A stretch of 64,000 nt of DNA from the NCBI RefSeq assembly GCF_003591655.1, contig NZ_QVRA01000022.1, forward strand, positions 1 to 64,000, written 5' to 3'. How positions within the stretch are numbered: position 1 is the first letter of the stretch; each line of letters starts with the position of its first letter. The notes below the pieces were generated by a model. The model ran no database searches. It was not told the origin of the DNA and worked only from the letters and a program-made list of their open reading frames with translations. The position numbers and the translations under genes were made by a program. Positions 59,837 through 64,000 of this stretch are shown piece by piece. This stretch comes from Sphingobium terrigena. Its GTDB lineage: Bacteria > Pseudomonadota > Alphaproteobacteria > Sphingomonadales > Sphingomonadaceae.

Positions 59837-61975
59837 TCAAGCGACCCGTTCGCGCTGCATCATGGGATCATGACGCGGCGCTGGATCGTGGCGCGGCGTG
59901 GGGCGTTGTTCGCCTCCGACGACGGCGGCCACCTCCACGCCCTTGCCGTCCGGTATTTCCAGAAAGGACAGGACCGGTGTTTCGGGCAGATGCGGCTTGA
60001 ACAGCCGCGCCATCGCCCGGCGCGCGACCGGCGAGGTGACGATGGCGAAATTGCGCGCCTGACCCAGCAAGGGCCGGGCAGCCTGCACCACCGCTTCGAC
60101 GATGCGGTTGGCGAGCGCGGGTTCGATCGGGTGGCGCGCGTCGCCCGCAACCCGCATGGCCTGCGCCAGCAAGGCTTCCAGATCGCCGTCGAGCGTGATG
60201 ACCGGCAGCGGCATCTTGACCGGCACCAGCCCCTGAATGATGAGCGCGCCGATGCGCTGGCGGACCGCTTCGACCAGTTGTTCGTGGCTCATGTCGGGCC
60301 GCGCGGCGTCGACCATGGCTTCGCAGATGCGGCGGAATTCCTTGAGCGCAATGCCTTCGGACAGCAGCGCGCGGCAGAGCGCGCTGATCTGCGTGAGGCT
60401 GAGCGTGCCGGGGGTCAGGCCATCGACCAGCTGGGGGGCGACGTCCTTCAGATTGTCGAGCAGTTTGCGCGCTTCATCGAGGCCGAACATTTCGGCGGCG
60501 TTCATGGCGATCAGCTGGTTGAGATGCGTTGCCACGACCGTCGGCGGATCGACCACCGTATAGCCTGCGACCACGGCTTCGCTGCGCTTGGCCTGCGTAA
60601 TCCAGACCGCGTCCAGCCCGAAGGTCGGGTCTTTCGCGGCGCGACCAGCGACCGTGCCTTCCAGCGCGCCGCTGTCGAGCGCGAGCAGATCTTCGGGCCA
60701 GATTTCATCTTCGCCGACGACAACGCCGGCAATGGTGATGCGATATTGATTGGGTTCGAGCGCCAGATTGTCCTTCACGCGAACCATCGGCACGACGAAG
60801 CCCAGTTCCTTGGACAGCTGGCGACGGATGCCGGTGATCCGCGCCATCAAAGGCGCGCCCTTGCGTTCGTCGACCAGCCCGATCAGGCCATAGCCGATTT
60901 CCAGGCCGAGCAGCGCGCCGTCCGACACATCGCCCCATTCGATCAGCGCGGGGTTGGCGGGCGGTGCGACCGGTTCGGGCAGCGCGGCCTTCGCCTTGCT
61001 CGCCTTGCGCAGGTTCCAGGCGATGAGCCAGGATATGGCAGCAGCAGGCAGCACGATCAGATGCGGCATACCGGGCAGCACGCCCATGAAGGTCAGGATT
61101 GCCGCGACCGGCACCCAGGCGCGGGCCGACCCGAATTGCCCCGCAATCTGGCCGGACAGATCATCCTCGCTCTTGACGCGGGTGACGATGGAGGCCGCTG
61201 CGATGGAGAGCAGCAGCGCTGGCACCTGCGCCACCAGCGCGTCGCCGATGGCCAGAAGAATATAGGTTTCCGCCGCCTGGCTCATGGTCAGGCCATGGCT
61301 GACGACGCCAAGGATGATGCCGCCGATGATGTTGATGACCAGGATCAGGATGCCCGCAACCGCGTCACCCTTCACGAATTTGCTGGCACCGTCCATCGAG
61401 CCGTAGAAATCCGCTTCGGTCGCGACTTCGGCGCGGCGCAGCTTGGCTTCTTCGGGCGTCATCAGGCCCGCGTTCAGATCGGCATCGATCGCCATCTGCT
61501 TGCCGGGCAAGGCGTCCAGGGTGAAGCGGGCGCTGACTTCCGACACGCGGCCTGCACCCTTGGTGATGACGACCAGGTTGATGATCATCAGGATGGCGAA
61601 CACGAAGATGCCGACGACATAATCGCCGCCGATCAGGAAATGGCCGAACGCCTCGATCACCTGACCCGCCGAATCGGAGCCTTCATGCCCCTGCACCAGC
61701 ACGACGCGGGTGGAGGCGACGTTGAGCGCGAGGCGCAGCAGGGTCGCGAACAGCAGGACGGTCGGGAAGGCGGAGAAATCGAGCGGCTTGGCGGCGTTCA
61801 ATGCGACCATCAGCACGGCGAGCGAAATCATGATGTTGGTGATGAACCCGATGTCGAGCATGATCGCCGGGACCGGCACCATCATGAACAGCACGACCAT
61901 CAGCGTCGCGAAGGGCAGCACCGCCCCCTTGGCGGCGCTCATCCAGATCTTCGCTTTGATTTGGTTGGGAGTCAT
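59837..61975 (-). CDS. flhA: Flagellar biosynthesis protein FlhA
   Basis: Export-gate ring protein. The 712-residue product has about eight N-terminal membrane helices with the signature FSAFPTVLLFATLLRLALNVASTR and GHFLIGGDYVVGIFVF, and a large cytoplasmic domain (about 350-690) with WITQAKRSEAVVAGYTVVDP. It is in one run with sltF and fliA. Confidence 0.97.
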   Translation of the reverse strand: MTPNQIKAKIWMSAAKGAVLPFATLMVVLFMMVPVPAIMLDIGFITNIMISLAVLMVALNAAKPLDFSAFPTVLLFATLLRLALNVASTRVVLVQGHEGSDSAGQVIEAFGHFLIGGDYVVGIFVFAILMIINLVVITKGAGRVSEVSARFTLDALPGKQMAIDADLNAGLMTPEEAKLRRAEVATEADFYGSMDGASKFVKGDAVAGILILVINIIGGIILGVVSHGLTMSQAAETYILLAIGDALVAQVPALLLSIAAASIVTRVKSEDDLSGQIAGQFGSARAWVPVAAILTFMGVLPGMPHLIVLPAAAISWLIAWNLRKASKAKAALPEPVAPPANPALIEWGDVSDGALLGLEIGYGLIGLVDERKGAPLMARITGIRRQLSKELGFVVPMVRVKDNLALEPNQYRITIAGVVVGEDEIWPEDLLALDSGALEGTVAGRAAKDPTFGLDAVWITQAKRSEAVVAGYTVVDPPTVVATHLNQLIAMNAAEMFGLDEARKLLDNLKDVAPQLVDGLTPGTLSLTQISALCRALLSEGIALKEFRRICEAMVDAARPDMSHEQLVEAVRQRIGALIIQGLVPVKMPLPVITLDGDLEALLAQAMRVAGDARHPIEPALANRIVEAVVQAARPLLGQARNFAIVTSPVARRAMARLFKPHLPETPVLSFLEIPDGKGVEVAAVVGGEQRPTPRHDPAPRHDPMMQRERVA

Positions 61976-61984
61976 GAGGAGCCG

Positions 61985-62803
61985 TTACCTTCCGAGGGTG
62001 GCGAGCATGAGATAGGCGAGACGTGCGGTCTGCGGCTGGGGCCGGATGCCGACATCGACCTGTTCGCTAAGGCGCTGGGTTTCGATCCGCACATAGTCGG
62101 CGGGCTGGACCGTTTTTACGCCGCTGGGGAGCGATGCGTCGGCATATTGGACGTCGCCGCCCAGGCTATCGACGCCCTTCTGCAATTTCGACGCGAAGCG
62201 ATCGCGAATGTCGGCGAAGCTGCGGGCGTTGCCAGCACGATCGTAAAAGATCGAGCGGTTGGCGCGCGCAGCAGACGGGAAGAGCGAGGCCGCGGTGGCA
62301 TCGGGCGCGCGGTCATGGACCGACAGGAATTTGCTGGCGCCGCCAACACCCAGAAAATGGGCGAGGTAGAGATCGACCGGCTCGGCTTCGCGGCCAAGGC
62401 GCTTTTCAAGGAAAGCCTTGTTATCGGCGGCATGTTCGGCCGCCATCACCGATGCGGTTTCGGGATGTTTGCGCAGGTCCAGTATCTGCTGGCGCAATTC
62501 CGGGTCCGACACATAATAGCGGCCATTGCTGCCCTGGCTGATCGCATCGGACGCCCAGCCCAGCCCATATTCGCTGCCATGCTGGTCGATGACGGCCAGC
62601 CAGCTCTGGTCGATGAACTGATAGAGGCCGGTCGCGGACGATGTCGTGGCGCGGGCGGTGGGGTTCATGCTGGATTCGATTTTCGCCTGCCCCAGCAGAT
62701 AGGCGAAATCGACGCCGGTACGGCGGCTCGCCATGGCGATCGCGTTCGTGACGCGATTGCCTGTCGAAATCCCCGTTGCTGTAATGTCTGGCAAAGCCGA
62801 CAT
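61985..62803 (-). CDS. sltF: Flagellar lytic transglycosylase (SltF/FlgJ-like)
   Basis: Probably cuts peptidoglycan so that the rod can pass. The 272-residue protein has the SLT fold: FAYLLGQAKIESSMNPTAR with the catalytic Glu, SATGLYQFIDQSW, and a YLAHFLGVGGASKFL segment. There is no obvious signal peptide, as expected for a protein exported by the flagellar or another route, or a cytoplasmic start was used. The ATG at 62803 begins MSALPDITATG with GGGGAC upstream. A sigma-54 site precedes it. Confidence 0.82.
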   Translation of the reverse strand: MSALPDITATGISTGNRVTNAIAMASRRTGVDFAYLLGQAKIESSMNPTARATTSSATGLYQFIDQSWLAVIDQHGSEYGLGWASDAISQGSNGRYYVSDPELRQQILDLRKHPETASVMAAEHAADNKAFLEKRLGREAEPVDLYLAHFLGVGGASKFLSVHDRAPDATAASLFPSAARANRSIFYDRAGNARSFADIRDRFASKLQKGVDSLGGDVQYADASLPSGVKTVQPADYVRIETQRLSEQVDVGIRPQPQTARLAYLMLATLGR

Positions 62804-62839
62804 TGGTTCATTGTCCCCACTGGTTCTGGGGAGCATTAG

Positions 62840-62855
62840 AGCAAGGCTTATGCCA
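62840..62855 (-). promoter_or_regulatory. Sigma-54 promoter of sltF-flhA-fliA
   Basis: Minus strand TGGCATAAGCCTTGCT (62855-62840) has the -24 GG and -12 GC at exact N10 spacing and matches the consensus TGGCAC-N5-TTGC at all but one of the key bases. It lies 36 bases before the sltF ATG. Confidence 0.82.
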
Positions 62856-63007
62856 AGATTTGGTTAACGCCGACGCAACTATTTGATTTTCTCTGATTGT
62901 GCGGGTGCCGAGGGAGGGGGAACTACGAGGCACCGGGGGAGCGGTGAACCGCACAATCCTCTACTCGTGAGTAGCGCCATCGCAGATGGAATTGCCCTCG
63001 CTTCATC

Positions 63008-63115
63008 GTCATGCTGAACTTGTTTAGCTGCGCTGGCCTTCGGCTCAGCATCCATTTCTCGTCCCCAGCGGCGGCTTTTGGGGCACGATGGATCCTGAAA
63101 TAAATTCAGGATGAC
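63008..63115. repeat. Intergenic inverted repeat (GTCATGCTGAA...TTCAGGATGAC)
   Basis: GTCATGCTGAACTTG at the left and AAATTCAGGATGAC at the right are inverted copies, with CCATTTCTCG and CACGATGGATCC blocks between. It belongs to the same broad class as 14245..14328 and 42376..42464, all opening with GTCAT. Confidence 0.65.
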
Positions 63116-63197
63116 GTTGTAGGGATTACGAAAAGTCATATGCGATTCACACTCCCCTGCAGGGGAGGACCGTTGGAGCGCGAACATCCCCCAAACG

Positions 63198-63224
63198 AAA
63201 AACGGCGCCGATTGGCGCCGTTTT
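63198..63224 (-). terminator. Intrinsic terminator of flgA/flgM/flgN
   Basis: On the minus strand AAAACGGCGCC-AATC-GGCGCCGTTTTT (63224-63198), a perfect stem with a T run, 22 bases after the flgN stop. Confidence 0.9.
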
Positions 63225-63246
63225 CGGGTGCAGCAGAAAATGGTTT

Positions 63247-63555
63247 TTAGCGGCTGTAGGTCAGCGGCGCGTTGCGGGCGCCGTGGGCGGCGAGCATAGC
63301 CAGCCGCTGATTCGCATGGTCGGCGAGCAGGTTGACCCGTATCCGCGCGCTGTCGATCAGGGGGAGCATCGCGCTCAGTCGGGCGACGGTCTGGGGTTCG
63401 GAACGCCAGGCACCGATGGCGCGCACGGCGGCGGCGCTATGGCTTACCCGGTTGCTGGCGATTTCGATCGCGGCGGCATCATTGCCGTCCAGCACCTCGC
63501 GCAAATCCTCGAAGGCTTCGAACAGATCGTCCAGCGCAGCAAGGCCCAGCGGCAT
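63247..63555 (-). CDS. flgN: FlgN-like flagellar export chaperone
   Basis: A 102-residue helical protein (LDDLFEAFEDLREVLDGND, VARLSAMLPLIDSARIRVNLLADHANQRLAML) in the flgN position right after flgM. Sequence similarity to enteric FlgN is slight; size, helix content and place support the call. Confidence 0.68.
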   Translation of the reverse strand: MPLGLAALDDLFEAFEDLREVLDGNDAAAIEIASNRVSHSAAAVRAIGAWRSEPQTVARLSAMLPLIDSARIRVNLLADHANQRLAMLAAHGARNAPLTYSR

Positions 63556-63567
63556 GGTCTTGATCCT

Positions 63568-63846
63568 TTATCCGGCGACCGGCAGGTCGAGCGCCACCAT
63601 GCGCTCGGCAATGGCCGATGGGTTGACGGGGTAGTTGCCCGACGCGATCGCAGCCTTGATGGCGGCGATGCGATCCATGTCGACCGGCGCGCCTTCCGCC
63701 GCCATGCGCGAGGCAGGGCTGGCCGACGATGCCGACGACGAAGCGGTGGTCGAGCCGGTGGCCGATGACGCGCGCGTCTTGCCCCCTTCGCGCAGGCGGT
63801 TCGCCTCTATGGCGGCGCTGATGCTCTGGCCGACGGACTTAATCAT
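63568..63846 (-). CDS. flgM: Anti-sigma-28 factor FlgM
   Basis: Holds FliA inactive until it is exported through the finished hook. The 92-residue protein has a disordered Ser/Ala-rich N-terminal half and the FliA-binding end VDMDRIAAIKAAIASGNYPV, PSAIAERMVALD. AAGGA lies before the ATG. Order flgA-flgM-flgN is standard. Confidence 0.9.
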   Translation of the reverse strand: MIKSVGQSISAAIEANRLREGGKTRASSATGSTTASSSASSASPASRMAAEGAPVDMDRIAAIKAAIASGNYPVNPSAIAERMVALDLPVAG

Positions 63847-63878
63847 GGGTCTAATCCTTCACTCGTCCCTTACACGCT

Positions 63879-63905
63879 ATAACGGACAGGTTCAGAAATC
63901 CTTAA
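63879..63905 (-). promoter_or_regulatory. Weak sigma-28-type site upstream of flgM, inside flgA
   Basis: Minus strand TTAA (63905-63902), 15 bases, TCCGTTAT (63886-63879). It differs from TAAA-N15-GCCGTTAT at fliC by two bases and ends 32 bases before the flgM ATG. Confidence 0.5.
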
Positions 63906-64000
63906 ATCCGGGAATGCGCACAAGGCCCATTTCCACGACTTGGGCAAAAATCGGTGCGGATTTCTTGTCCTCGCGCACCCGGATGGTTTCGCCGACTGCG
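63892..64000 (-). CDS. flgA: FlgA, flagellar P-ring assembly chaperone (C-terminal end only)
   Basis: Only the last 35 codons are in the window, ending in TGA at 63892-63894. The reading AVGETIRVRE, then AQVVEMGLVRIPGF, fits the C-terminal SAF-type domain of FlgA, and flgA directly before flgM is the usual order. The rest lies beyond the right edge. Confidence 0.72.
   Translation of the reverse strand, partial: AVGETIRVREDKKSAPIFAQVVEMGLVRIPGFKDF

Larger units (their letters stand above)
62856..63246. other. Intergenic stretch between sltF and flgN
   Basis: No gene found. It contains a GTTAACC patch near 62869 (candidate CtrA half-site), a GGTGCC/GGCACC hairpin near 62904-62933, an inverted repeat at 63008..63115 and the flgMN terminator. 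An activator-binding (enhancer) site for the sigma-54 promoter is expected here but not identified. Confidence 0.4.

Noticed and set aside
59870..62839. A 989-codon open frame on the plus strand opposite flhA and sltF
   Set aside because: It mirrors two certain genes; such long antisense frames follow from GC-rich third positions. Its protein is rich in Arg, Asp, His and Gln without any domain.
62862..62885. CtrA box before the sltF sigma-54 promoter (TTGC-N7-TTAAC on the minus strand)
   Set aside because: One half-site is degenerate; it is kept only as a remark in the intergenic entry.

Overview
The window looks like a chromosomal segment of a sphingomonad (Sphingomonadales, Alphaproteobacteria; Sphingobium or Sphingomonas type). 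The signs are high GC with strong third-position GC bias, a CpdR-type response regulator next to an N-formylglutamate amidohydrolase-like gene, a class II DAHP synthase, the argD-argF-hslO order, petABC, a TonB-dependent receptor, and several families of intergenic inverted repeats. No plasmid, phage, IS or CRISPR signature is visible apart from a more AT-rich, possibly truncated gene at the far left edge.

Left part (1-36.7 kb) is mostly housekeeping. It holds an exported single-cysteine MsrA behind a tiny membrane protein; an aspartate-type aminotransferase; split pabB/pabC; a DUF983 protein; a thioesterase; a TonB receptor followed by a nucleotide pyrophosphatase/phosphodiesterase; a cytochrome b561-YceI fusion behind a ribosome-site-masking hairpin; a Rap1a/Tai-like protein; class II DAHP synthase; a DUF2185 protein; TerC; class I fructose bisphosphatase; an O-acyltransferase-SGNH protein; the N-formylglutamate amidohydrolase-like gene and cpdR; dctA; tRNA-Val(GAC); an adenine salvage set (mtnN, apt, small kinase); the bc1 complex (petABC); trmL-hemF-GNAT; lipB; queC-queE; and hslO-argF-argD.

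Right part (36.7-64 kb) is a flagellar cluster, nearly all on the minus strand. In transcription order it reads flgA(partial)-flgM-flgN, then sltF-flhA-fliA, then a sigma-54 activator followed by fliE-F-G-H-I-J-K-L-M-N-O-P-Q-R-flhB, and last an unknown gene (38747..39205) with fliD-fliS. Flagellin (fliC) and the osmoregulated periplasmic glucan pair opgG-opgH sit on the plus strand between the activator and fliA.

Promoter-like sites give a coherent regulatory picture. A textbook sigma-54 site (GG-N10-GC) precedes sltF-flhA-fliA. TAAA-N15-GCCG(or TCCG) sites typical of sigma-28 precede fliC, fliD and the unknown gene 38747..39205, and a weaker copy lies upstream of flgM inside the end of flgA. 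This implies a sigma-54 class that makes basal-body and export parts plus FliA, and a FliA/FlgM-gated class that makes filament, cap, chaperone and the unknown protein. The unknown gene under its own sigma-28-like promoter is the best candidate here for something undescribed. All promoter calls are by eye and untested.
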